Shown here piece by piece: positions 23,078 through 30,923 of a stretch of DNA of 37,720 bases. The stretch is from Acidaminococcus sp. Its GTDB lineage: Bacteria > Bacillota > Negativicutes > Acidaminococcales > Acidaminococcaceae. Both the position numbers and the translations under genes were made by a program. The notes beneath the pieces were generated by a model. The model was given only the letters and a program-made list of their open reading frames with translations. It was not told the origin of the DNA and did not search any database. Location: assembly GCA_019416065.1 (NCBI GenBank), contig DXYB01000016.1, positions 1-37,720 of the forward strand, in the 5' to 3' direction. Every line of letters begins with the position of its first letter. Position 1 is the stretch's first letter.

Positions 23078-24163
23078 ATGACGACTGCCTATGTTGGATG
23101 CCGGACCACCCAGAAACGCTATGCTCACGGCAAAGGCATTTCCCGTTATACCCTTGATGCCAAGGGGAAGTGGATCCTGCAAGGAATTACTAAGACCTTG
23201 GATAATCCAGCCTGGCTGGTCTTTGATCGGACAAAACAATACTTATATACGGTACACGGGGATGGGCATAAGGTCAGTGCCTTTGCTGTGCAACCGGACG
23301 GAGATCTTGCGTTTCTTGGCACCGTGGATAGCCAGGGTAAAAACCCGGTGTATGGTACGGTAACCTTCAATAATCAATTCTTGTTGGTGGCTTCTTTGCA
23401 GGGCGGTGCGGTGGCGAGTCTTCCTATCCGGCAGGATGGAAGTCTGGGAGAAGCAGTCAGTGTGGTACATTTTGAAGGACCAAAGGAAGGCGGCATCTCC
23501 CATGCCCATGCCTGCGTGTTGGATCGTACCGGAAAGTTCCTTCTGGTGCCGACACAAGCCCGTGAGGTGGGCTATGACCGGGTATGGGTCTTAAGCGTGG
23601 ATCAGGAAACAGGAAAACTCACAAAGGTTTCCTATACGGAAGCGCGGAAGTATGATGAACCACGGCACTTGGTATTTTCCAAAGATAATAAGCACGTGTA
23701 CCTGGTAAATGAAAAAGCAAGTACGCTGCGGGTATTTGACTTTGATGCCCAAAAGGGCGTGCTGACACCCAAACAAGTGGTGCCTACCTTGCAAGATACG
23801 TATGTAGGCCCTAATATGGCCAGTGCCATTGTATTAAGCCAGGATGGAGCGCATGTGTACGTATCCAATCGGATTCGAGAAGGAATTCCACCGGAAGGCG
23901 AAGGCTATGCCGGGACGTTCCGGGGACAGGAAACCATTGCCAGTTATACCATTGATGCAGCAACTGGCCTGTTGAAAAATCCGGAATGGGTAAATTGTGG
24001 GGGATATACCCCACGGTTTATGACCTTGTGTCCGGATGGCAACTTGCTGGTAGCCAATATGGACAGCGATACGATAAAAATTTTTGCTCCGGCAGGGGAT
24101 GGTCTCCGTGATACAGGAGAAACAATAGTAACGGAAAGTCCCTGCGCTGTGGTATTTCGGTAA
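23078..24163 (+). CDS. Lactonase-type 7-bladed beta-propeller protein (copy 1)
   Basis: The 361-residue protein belongs to the 6-phosphogluconolactonase/3-carboxymuconate cyclase-like family (PF10282, COG2706). Repeating blade motifs are visible, such as NPAWLVFD, LDRTGKFLLVP, EPRHLVFSKDNKHVYLVNE and a final TPRFMTLCPDGNLLVAN. The start AYVGCRTTQ is typical of the family. No signal peptide is seen, so it is cytoplasmic. I use the ATG at 23078 because AAGGAAGGG is placed for it. Sitting between aconitase and a MatC carrier, it is more likely to act on a lactone or cyclic form of a carboxylic acid than on phosphogluconolactone. A paralogue is at 32188. Confidence 0.85.
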   Translation: MTTAYVGCRTTQKRYAHGKGISRYTLDAKGKWILQGITKTLDNPAWLVFDRTKQYLYTVHGDGHKVSAFAVQPDGDLAFLGTVDSQGKNPVYGTVTFNNQFLLVASLQGGAVASLPIRQDGSLGEAVSVVHFEGPKEGGISHAHACVLDRTGKFLLVPTQAREVGYDRVWVLSVDQETGKLTKVSYTEARKYDEPRHLVFSKDNKHVYLVNEKASTLRVFDFDAQKGVLTPKQVVPTLQDTYVGPNMASAIVLSQDGAHVYVSNRIREGIPPEGEGYAGTFRGQETIASYTIDAATGLLKNPEWVNCGGYTPRFMTLCPDGNLLVANMDSDTIKIFAPAGDGLRDTGETIVTESPCAVVFR

Positions 24164-24175
24164 GGGGGCGAGTGT

Positions 24176-25438
24176 ATGAATTTGGGCCTATTGTCCCTGG
24201 CGCTTTTGGTGGCGGCCATTGCCATTGGGTTCTTTCGCAAAACCAATGTGGGCTTGGTGTGCTTATTCCTGGCTTTTCTGCTGGGAAAGGCAGCGGGAAT
24301 CCCTACGGGAGAGATCTTAAAGGGATTTAATCCCAACTTATTTATCAATCTGATGGGCATTACTCTTTTATTCAGCGTGTTGAATAAAAATGGAACCATA
24401 GAGCTTTTGGCGAAAAAAATCGTAGGATTGGCAGGGAAAAACAATTTTTTGATTCCCATTGTGATTTTCCTTATGGGGGCCTTCCTGAGTGGTATTGGGC
24501 CCGGCTCCATCCCTCTTTTGGCCATTATGCCGGCCATTGCCATTCCTCTTGCCAAGGCACGTGGATACAATCCCTTGATGCTGGCCATTATCGGCTGTGC
24601 CGGTTGCTTTGGCGGACGGATTACCCCTATTACGCCAGAAGGCCTGCTGTCCTTTGACCTATTGCGGCAAAGTGGATTAGATACAGCGCCTGCTGTGCAG
24701 CCCATTTATATGGCCCAGTTTATCAGCGGAGTTTTGATTGCTACCGTGGCTTTTGTGTATTATAAGGGGTGGAAACCGGATGCCGTGGATACTACGGCAG
24801 AAGAACGATCTGCGTCCTTTGCTCCGAACCAGTGGCTGTCCCTGTTAGGGCTTGTTGTTATGGCGGTACTTATCATTGGACTGAAGCAAAATGTGGGACT
24901 CACTGGGTTTGCGGTGAGTGCGGTCCTATTGATCTGCCACGCAGGCTCTGAAAAAGAAAGTCTGCGGGCGATTCCCTGGGGCGTGCTTCTTATGGTGTCC
25001 GGCGTCAGTACCCTGATGCATTTGGTGATCCAGACCGGTGGCATTAAAATGCTGACGGCTGCCTTGGCCACGCTGATGAATACCCATACCGCACCGGCGA
25101 TCATGGCATGTACAGCGGGTTTGATGAGTCTTTTTTCTTCCGGGTTGGGCGTGGTGTTTCCTACGCTGATTCCTACGGTGGCAGAATTAGGACAGGCCAT
25201 CGGGGTAAATCCCTTAGAACTGGCTTCCATGGTTTTGATCGGCGGTACCATTACCGGGCTTTCCCCGATTTCGACCACAGGGGGTATGATTATGGCTACC
25301 TTGATGACGGAAGAAAGCGGAGAAACCAAAAAAGGTGAGGAAATGCACCTTTTTATGGAGCTAGTGGCCTGGGCAATTGGCATCCTGGTTGTGCTGACCC
25401 TTTTGGCCGGGATCGGCGTGTACAACTGGATCTTCTGA
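24176..25438 (+). CDS. MatC/SLC13-like dicarboxylate carrier (copy 1)
   Basis: The 420-residue membrane protein resembles the MatC_N dicarboxylate carrier group of the ion transporter superfamily. About 11 hydrophobic helices are visible, with GPGSIPLLA and ITPITPEGL in the first half and the repeat GVVFPTLIPTVAE and ITGLSPISTTGG in the second. AAGGGGG precedes the ATG and only 12 bases separate it from the propeller gene, so it is the third gene of the aconitase operon. It probably imports the acid used by the upstream enzymes. A paralogue lies at 30924, also next to a propeller gene. Confidence 0.87.
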   Translation: MNLGLLSLALLVAAIAIGFFRKTNVGLVCLFLAFLLGKAAGIPTGEILKGFNPNLFINLMGITLLFSVLNKNGTIELLAKKIVGLAGKNNFLIPIVIFLMGAFLSGIGPGSIPLLAIMPAIAIPLAKARGYNPLMLAIIGCAGCFGGRITPITPEGLLSFDLLRQSGLDTAPAVQPIYMAQFISGVLIATVAFVYYKGWKPDAVDTTAEERSASFAPNQWLSLLGLVVMAVLIIGLKQNVGLTGFAVSAVLLICHAGSEKESLRAIPWGVLLMVSGVSTLMHLVIQTGGIKMLTAALATLMNTHTAPAIMACTAGLMSLFSSGLGVVFPTLIPTVAELGQAIGVNPLELASMVLIGGTITGLSPISTTGGMIMATLMTEESGETKKGEEMHLFMELVAWAIGILVVLTLLAGIGVYNWIF

Positions 25439-25456
25439 GAAAAAATTACAAAAGCA

Positions 25457-25492
25457 CCCCATTATTGTCCCACCGATAGGACAATAATGGGG
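25457..25492. terminator. 14-bp perfect hairpin after the MatC-like gene
   Basis: CCCCATTATTGTCC (25457-25470) and GGACAATAATGGGG (25479-25492) pair perfectly with an 8-base loop. The following sequence has no long T-tract. The inner part (25465-25484) also forms the first of the three TTGTC-N10-GACAA sites, so terminator and operator may share this DNA. Confidence 0.6.
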
Positions 25493-25550
25493 TCATATTG
25501 TCTTATTCGTAAGACAAAAATGCCATAATATTGTCTTGTGAATAAGACAA
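25465..25550. promoter_or_regulatory. Three tandem TTGTC-N10-GACAA operators at 33-bp spacing
   Basis: Sites lie at 25465-25484, 25498-25517 and 25531-25550, each 20 bp and each starting exactly 33 bp after the previous one. The second and third are stronger dyads (TTGTCTT-N6-AAGACAA). The segments between sites are also similar, so the array looks like a diverged 33-bp tandem repeat. It lies directly before the AEC carrier operon. TTGTC/GACAA half sites are reminiscent of GntR-type operators, but no such regulator gene is in the window. Confidence 0.65.
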
Positions 25551-25553
25551 AAA

Positions 25554-25570
25554 TAGAGTAGTATACTCTA
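25554..25570 (+). promoter_or_regulatory. Perfect 7-3-7 dyad overlapping a -10 element
   Basis: TAGAGTA-gta-TACTCTA surrounds TATACT (25562-25567), a candidate -10 for the AEC operon. No good -35 is present at 17 bp, so the promoter may need an activator bound at the dyad or the array upstream. Confidence 0.45.
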
Positions 25571-25623
25571 GTACATATTTTTAGCGTAAGCGATGGAAGT
25601 TGTAGCAGGCAGGGGGCGATGCG

Positions 25624-26583
25624 TTGCTTTTTAAAATCGTAAAAGTTGTGGCCGATGTGTTACTGCCTCTTTGGGCAGGCTATCTTTGCCGACAGCACGG
25701 CTGGATGAGCGAAAAACAATGCCAAAAGTTAATGCTGTTTAATGTGATTGTGCTGCTCACCACCATGAACCTGATGAGTTTCTGGATCCTGCCCGTGGAT
25801 TCTGCGCTGCTTTTGATTCCCGTACTCAGCTTATTAACAGCCCTTTTGGCGGGGAGCCTTGCAGCGTTTACGTTTGCCAAACAGTTCTCGGATCTCTTGG
25901 AACAGGGATCCTACGTCATCTCCTGTATGCTGTCCAATATTGGCACTATGGCCGGCTTGGCGGCCTATTTTCTTTTTGGGGAAGTGAGCTATGCCTATAC
26001 CCAGCTATTTGCGGTGCCCCAGAATATTTTGATGGTGATTTTTGCCTTTCCCCTGGCGCAGTACTACCGCAAACGGTATTTACAGGAAAAAAGCAATACA
26101 GAGCTACATTTAAGCTTTCGTAAAATGTTTCTGACTCCCAAACAATTGGGCCTTGTGGGGATGCTGGTAGGGATTGCCCTGCACCTGGCACAGGTGGCCC
26201 GGCCAGAAGTGATTACCCAAACATTCTCCTATCTGGTGCATGTCCGTGCCTGGATTGCCCTTTTACCCGTGGGCTTTGTGCTGGATTTCCACAGGGCACG
26301 CCTGTATTATAAGCGGGTTCTGTCCATGTTGCCCTTGCGGTTTCTGCTGGTACCCGGTATTATTTACTGCGTGGCCAAATTGTTTTTCTCCGACCAGGTC
26401 TTATTGGGGACAATCCTTGTGGCGGCAGCCGCACCGGTTGCCATTAACGCCGTGATTACCGCTACGTTGTACCAATTAAACCTGGATTTGCCCGTGGCTG
26501 CGTTTATTGTAACGACGGCCTCCTATGTTGTGATAGCTGTTCCTGCGCTGTATTTGTATCTGGCACTGGGGGGGACACTATAA
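25624..26583 (+). CDS. AEC-family (auxin efflux carrier-like) organic acid transporter
   Basis: The 319-residue membrane protein has about ten hydrophobic helices in two halves, as in AEC carriers (PF03547) that include bacterial malate/malonate carriers such as MleP. The N-terminal VVADVLLPLWAGYLCRQ and the final APVAINAVITATLYQLN block fit the family. The start is TTG at 25624 with AGGGGG seven bases upstream; no in-frame ATG or GTG exists between the upstream stop (25603) and this codon. It is the first gene of an operon with two SLC13 carriers and an FAD enzyme, under the tandem operator array. Confidence 0.85.
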   Translation: MLFKIVKVVADVLLPLWAGYLCRQHGWMSEKQCQKLMLFNVIVLLTTMNLMSFWILPVDSALLLIPVLSLLTALLAGSLAAFTFAKQFSDLLEQGSYVISCMLSNIGTMAGLAAYFLFGEVSYAYTQLFAVPQNILMVIFAFPLAQYYRKRYLQEKSNTELHLSFRKMFLTPKQLGLVGMLVGIALHLAQVARPEVITQTFSYLVHVRAWIALLPVGFVLDFHRARLYYKRVLSMLPLRFLLVPGIIYCVAKLFFSDQVLLGTILVAAAAPVAINAVITATLYQLNLDLPVAAFIVTTASYVVIAVPALYLYLALGGTL

Positions 26584-26616
26584 AATTTATATTGCAAAGA
26601 AAGAGGAAGTGACTTG

Positions 26617-28074
26617 ATGGAAAAATTGGTTTCCAAGAATACCGGGCTGTCTTTGTTAGCGCTGGTCTGTATGTTTGGCTTTGGATATTTGCCCCCTATG
26701 GCGGGCTTATCCGTTGCAGCGATGCGGGTGATCGGGGTCTTTTTAGGCTCCTTGATTTTCTGGATCGGGGTAGCCATTGATTGGCCCAGCCTTTTGACGC
26801 TTTTGGCACTGGGCTTTATTCCTGTGTTTGGGTTTGGCAAAACTTTCGCTGGGGCTTTTGGCAACACCACCGTGGCATTTCTTTTGCTTACCTTCATGCT
26901 GGTGTATCCTCTGGCACAAACCCACTTTGTCCGGCGCTGTACCGTGGCCTTCATCACCAATCCCATTGCCCGGAAAGGGCCCTGGTCCCTGGTGATCTTT
27001 TTACTGGCGGCGGTGACCTTTATGGGGCTTTTTGTTTCCCCCTCTGTGCTGTTTGTTGCCTTTATGCCATTTTTGGAAGATATTTTCAGCGTGCTGCATA
27101 TCCAAAAAGGCAGCATGTCCGGCCGGATGATTATGACCGGTTCTGCTATCTGTATCAGCCTGTCTTCCGGCATGACCGCCATCGGGCATGTGTGGCCCAC
27201 CATGGCCATGGGATATTATGCTACGGCTACAGGCCGGGATATTAATCAGTTCCAATATATGGCTATGGGGATTCCTACCGGGATTTTGCTGGTTGCGCTA
27301 TTGGTGCTGGGCTTTCGGTTCCTCTATCGTCCTGATGATATCCACCAGATTCACCCGGAAGAGGCCCTGCATTTACGGGGAACGGTTCCCAAAGCAGATT
27401 TGCGGGAGAAAATTATTCTCAGCGTGGTGGGACTCACCGTCCTTTTGTGGGTTGGTCCCAGCCTGCTCAAAGGGACATTTCCTCTCTTTTATAAAACCAT
27501 TAGCAGCTACACAACGGCTATGCCGCCACTGTTGGGGTGCAGCATTTTGTTCCTGGCAAGGGTGGATGGGGAGCAGATTTTAAAATTCAAAGAAGTGACC
27601 CAAAAGGGAATTTTGTGGGGGAGTATTTTTATGACCGGGGCGGCTACGTACCTAGGATCCTGCATGACCCATCCGGAAGTGGGCATCAGCAAATGGCTGA
27701 CGGATACGCTGGCTCCGTTGACTACCAGTCTGCCTGTTACCGGCATGATTTTGTTCTTTATGCTGTGGGCGCTGTTAGAAACCAACTTCTCTTCTAACAT
27801 TGTGACCACAACCGTGGTCAGCGCCGTGGCGCTTTCTGTACTCACTACGCTGCCAGAAGGAACGGTGAATGTAGGCGTGGTGGTGAGCATGGTGGGATTT
27901 GCGGCGGCTATCTGCAGCATGACGCCTGCCGGACAGAGCACAATTAATACGGTGGCCATTGGTTCTGGCTGGACGACGGCAAAAACCATGTTTATCTGGG
28001 GCGGCTATATGGCGCTGATGGCGTTACTAGTTTTGACGTTTATTACTTACCCGTTTGCGTCTTTGTTTATTTAG
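26617..28074 (+). CDS. SLC13/DASS-family anion transporter (copy 1)
   Basis: The 485-residue membrane protein resembles divalent anion:sodium symporters (PF00939), which carry di- and tricarboxylates such as citrate, succinate and tartrate. About 12 hydrophobic segments occur, with GNTTVAFLLLTFML in the first half and TNFSSNIVTTTV and MTPAGQSTIN in the second, the usual regions of the substrate loops. I start at the ATG at 26617, preceded by AAGAGGAAG, rather than the TTG just upstream. E. coli YbhI is a member of the same family, so this may be the functional counterpart of YbhI. The FAD oxidoreductase gene follows after 8 bases. Confidence 0.85.
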   Translation: MEKLVSKNTGLSLLALVCMFGFGYLPPMAGLSVAAMRVIGVFLGSLIFWIGVAIDWPSLLTLLALGFIPVFGFGKTFAGAFGNTTVAFLLLTFMLVYPLAQTHFVRRCTVAFITNPIARKGPWSLVIFLLAAVTFMGLFVSPSVLFVAFMPFLEDIFSVLHIQKGSMSGRMIMTGSAICISLSSGMTAIGHVWPTMAMGYYATATGRDINQFQYMAMGIPTGILLVALLVLGFRFLYRPDDIHQIHPEEALHLRGTVPKADLREKIILSVVGLTVLLWVGPSLLKGTFPLFYKTISSYTTAMPPLLGCSILFLARVDGEQILKFKEVTQKGILWGSIFMTGAATYLGSCMTHPEVGISKWLTDTLAPLTTSLPVTGMILFFMLWALLETNFSSNIVTTTVVSAVALSVLTTLPEGTVNVGVVVSMVGFAAAICSMTPAGQSTINTVAIGSGWTTAKTMFIWGGYMALMALLVLTFITYPFASLFI

Positions 28075-28082
28075 CAGGTGAG

Positions 28083-29351
28083 ATGATGAGAAAAAGAACA
28101 CTTCGTTTTGACGTAGCCGTTGCTGGGGGTGGAACTGCTGGTGTAGCTGCGGCGTTGGGGGCCGCCATGGCGGGCGCCCGTGTAGTCATTTTGGAACGGG
28201 ATCCGTACTTGGGCGGCATTGCTACCCATTCCGGGGTGGGCGCCTTTTGCGGGTTCTATACCTGTGGGGAAAATCCGGTGAAGGTGGTGGCAGGCGCTGG
28301 GGATCTGGTGCTGGAGGAACTGAAAGCACTCAATCCCCACGCAGCGGAAATTATTATTTCTGCTGCCGGCAATAAAAATATTAACTTCCATCCGGAGTAT
28401 TTGAAATGCGCTCTGGATACGCTTATGGAGCGGTATCACATTACCTTATTGCTGCATACCACGATCACAGCGGTGCAAACGGTAGAACAGCAAATGACGG
28501 TCCTTATTTGTCACGATGATGAAGGTGAATTTACTGTGAAGGCGGATGCCTTCGTAGATGCTACAGGAGATGCGTCCTTATCCTTTTTGGCGAATGTGCC
28601 GGTGCAAATCGGGGATGCCCAGGGAGCGGTCCAAACGGCGACCCTGCCGTTTAAGCTATGCAACGTGGACCCAGAGCACACCTATACGCCTGCTGCGGTA
28701 GAACAAGCCGTCCTTAAAGGAAAAGCGGCGGGTATTCCATATATGACCCGGGAAAAAGGATTTATCCTGCAACGGAAAAATTCTACGATGGTGACCGTCC
28801 TGCTGCCCACCGCGGAAGTGAAAGACTTGTCGGCAGCTTCCTTAACCGAGCAGGAAATCAATACCCGCAGGCAGGCTCTTTCTTATACGGAAGCGTTTCG
28901 TCGCTATCTTCCCGGCATGGAGCATTGTGAACTAGCCATAATGGGTCCCACGCTGGGCTTTCGGGAAAGCCGGCGCATGATTGGCCGCGCCTTGCTTTGT
29001 GCTCCTGATGTGCTGGAACGGAGAAAATCTCCCGCCGGCGTGGCCCGGGGTGGATGGAAACCGGAAATCCACCGCAGCGTGAACAAGATGGCGACCTATT
29101 TAGACGTTAAAGACGGAAGCTATTTTGATATTCCGCTGGACGTACTGCGCTCTGCGGCCCTGGACAATCTTTTTGGCGCCGGCCGGGTGGTGTCCTCCGA
29201 TGCCATCGCATTTGCGGCGGTGCGTGTTATGGGAACTTGTTTTGCTACCGGACAGGCTGCTGGTGTGGCAGCTGCATTCCAGGCAAAGAAAAACAGCTGT
29301 CCGCTGGCAGAGATCCAAGAAGAACTAAAGCGGCAAGGTGCTTTGGTTTAA
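28083..29351 (+). CDS. FAD-dependent oxidoreductase (FAD_oxidored family)
   Basis: The 422-residue flavoprotein begins with a dinucleotide-binding motif VAGGGTAGVAAA (G15, G17, G20) and acidic E38 (VVILERD). It ends with the matching FAD-contact region NLFGAGRVV...ATGQAAGVAAA. This fits the PF12831 family, whose members oxidise or reduce varied organic substrates; a covalent or cluster partner is not seen. No signal peptide is visible. It lies between two SLC13 carrier genes, so its substrate is probably an imported carboxylate. It could, for example, reduce or oxidise a C=C or C-OH bond of aconitate, tricarballylate or a related acid; this is inference. AGGTGAG precedes the ATG. Confidence 0.82.
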   Translation: MMRKRTLRFDVAVAGGGTAGVAAALGAAMAGARVVILERDPYLGGIATHSGVGAFCGFYTCGENPVKVVAGAGDLVLEELKALNPHAAEIIISAAGNKNINFHPEYLKCALDTLMERYHITLLLHTTITAVQTVEQQMTVLICHDDEGEFTVKADAFVDATGDASLSFLANVPVQIGDAQGAVQTATLPFKLCNVDPEHTYTPAAVEQAVLKGKAAGIPYMTREKGFILQRKNSTMVTVLLPTAEVKDLSAASLTEQEINTRRQALSYTEAFRRYLPGMEHCELAIMGPTLGFRESRRMIGRALLCAPDVLERRKSPAGVARGGWKPEIHRSVNKMATYLDVKDGSYFDIPLDVLRSAALDNLFGAGRVVSSDAIAFAAVRVMGTCFATGQAAGVAAAFQAKKNSCPLAEIQEELKRQGALV

Positions 29352-29379
29352 GAAAAAAGGAGAGGACGAGGTTTATACC

Positions 29380-30777
29380 ATGCTTCCCTATTCATTTTGG
29401 CAACACTATTTTCTGCCTGATGCGCCTACCGCTCGTTGGGCATGGAAGGTGCTACTTAGCCTTTTGCTTCCCATTTTGTTCTGGTCTATAGCGCCGCTTG
29501 CGCTGACCCGGCAGCAGGCCCTGGTGGTGGGGTGCGTCCTGCTGGTCATTGTCTGGTGGAGCACCAACTGGATCAAGAAAATCCCAGCGGCTATCTGTCT
29601 TTCCCTGTCTTTTTGTCTCTTCAGCGGGACGAAGCTGACCACCATTTTTTCTTTTCCCCTTTCGGAAACCTTCCCTTTGATTGTGATGACGTATCTGTTT
29701 AGCCAGGCCATCACCAATTCCGGGCTGATGGAAAAACTGATCCATCCGCTTCTGCTGCGCTGGATACGAACTTCTTATGGGTGTACGGCGGCCATTATCG
29801 CTATTTTTTACCTGACCATGTTTGTCATTCCCCAGCCGCTGGCACGACTGATTATCGTCGCTTCTATTTTTCAAAAGTTTTTCCAGGATACTAAGCTTCC
29901 AAAACAGGTCCGTTCCGTTCTGCTTTACGCGCTATTTCTTTTCTATGCAGCGGTGAATATGAGCGCCAAAGATGCGGATATGATTATGAACTATGTGGCG
30001 GCTGGATTTTCACCGGTGCCCATTAGCAATGGGCAGTGGATGATTGCCATGGCATTGCCGACGTTTTTGACGATTTTGGCTCTTACCGGCATTTTCTTTC
30101 TGCTCTTTCGAAAAGAACTGCAGGGGGGACATTTCCAACCGCCGAAAGAAATGGCTGAGACCCGGTTGACCCAGCAGCAAAAAAGGGAAGGTACTCTGAT
30201 TTTAACCACCGTTATTATGTGGATGACGGCCCCTATCCATGGCATCAACAGCTCTCTTATTACGTTGGTGTCCTTGTGCTTTTTGTTTGGCATGGGGACG
30301 CTGCACAAAAAAGATTTTCGTTCCATCGACGGGACGACCCTTATTTTTCTGACTGCGGCGTTTTCTATTGGCGGCGTGCTGAAAGAATGTGGAGCGGCAG
30401 ATAAAATCTTTGGGCTTTTTGCAGGGATTTTTCCCGCTACGTTTTCTCCTTTTTATATGATTCTGATGCTACTAGTTACCATGGCGCTGCATATGATTTT
30501 GGGGAGCAATACCACAACATTATCCGTTGTGGTTCCTGGGCTCATGATTTTGTGCGGGCATGTAGTGGATGCCCCGGTGGTCGTCTATGTAGCCATTGTG
30601 GCGGTTTCCTTTCATGCCATACTGCCCTTTCATTCGGTGGCTTTGATGATCGGAGAGACAGAAGGGCACTTCCCTGCGTCTTATATTACCCGCATGGCCA
30701 TTCCCCTGACCTTGATGCTCTATCTTTCCGCCATCGTATTTTATCTCCCTTGGTGGCGGTGGATCGGACTCTTGTAA
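29380..30777 (+). CDS. SLC13/DASS-family anion transporter (copy 2)
   Basis: The 465-residue membrane protein has about 12 hydrophobic helices with SLC13-like repeats (SFPLSETFPLIVMTY and LGSNTTTLSVVVPG). It is only distantly similar to the carrier at 26617. I use the ATG at 29380, which has GAGGACGAGG upstream; the longer GTG reading overlaps the FAD gene and adds only a charged tail. It is the last gene of the AEC-SLC13-FAD-SLC13 operon, which ends at a strong terminator. The substrate is likely a di- or tricarboxylate; exchange of substrate and product by the two carriers is possible. Confidence 0.8.
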   Translation: MLPYSFWQHYFLPDAPTARWAWKVLLSLLLPILFWSIAPLALTRQQALVVGCVLLVIVWWSTNWIKKIPAAICLSLSFCLFSGTKLTTIFSFPLSETFPLIVMTYLFSQAITNSGLMEKLIHPLLLRWIRTSYGCTAAIIAIFYLTMFVIPQPLARLIIVASIFQKFFQDTKLPKQVRSVLLYALFLFYAAVNMSAKDADMIMNYVAAGFSPVPISNGQWMIAMALPTFLTILALTGIFFLLFRKELQGGHFQPPKEMAETRLTQQQKREGTLILTTVIMWMTAPIHGINSSLITLVSLCFLFGMGTLHKKDFRSIDGTTLIFLTAAFSIGGVLKECGAADKIFGLFAGIFPATFSPFYMILMLLVTMALHMILGSNTTTLSVVVPGLMILCGHVVDAPVVVYVAIVAVSFHAILPFHSVALMIGETEGHFPASYITRMAIPLTLMLYLSAIVFYLPWWRWIGLL

Positions 30778-30792
30778 ACTGAAAAGCGCTAG

Positions 30793-30839
30793 AAAAAAGA
30801 AGACCTGTATTCCATTTGGGAATGTAGATCTTCTTTTTT
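30793..30839 (+). terminator. Strong rho-independent terminator of the carrier operon
   Basis: AAAAAAGAAGA (30793-30803) pairs with TCTTCTTTTTT (30829-30839), and ATTCCC/GGGAAT extends the stem. The symmetric A and T runs make it active on both strands in principle. Confidence 0.85.
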
Positions 30840-30846
30840 CTTTCAC

Positions 30847-30875
30847 TTTTCACCGCTTTCCCTCTCTTCTATAAT
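30847..30875 (+). promoter_or_regulatory. Promoter of the second MatC-propeller pair
   Basis: TTTTCA (30847-30852) and TATAAT (30870-30875) are 17 bp apart. The same TTTTCA-N17-TATAAT design occurs before the PrpF-like gene at 34133-34161. Confidence 0.6.
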
Positions 30876-30923
30876 GAAAGTAACAGAGAATCGGAATAAT
30901 CTGAAAAGAAATGGGGGAGTGTT

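Noticed and set aside
23944..24705. A minus-strand open frame of 253 codons across the propeller/MatC boundary
   Set aside because: It is a shadow across two well-supported co-directional genes; its Lys/Arg/Pro-rich composition is typical of the antisense of membrane-protein genes.
25457..25550. The three spaced dyads as a small CRISPR array
   Set aside because: The repeats are dyads with diverged centres and 13-bp gaps, there are no unique spacers of typical length, and no cas genes are present.
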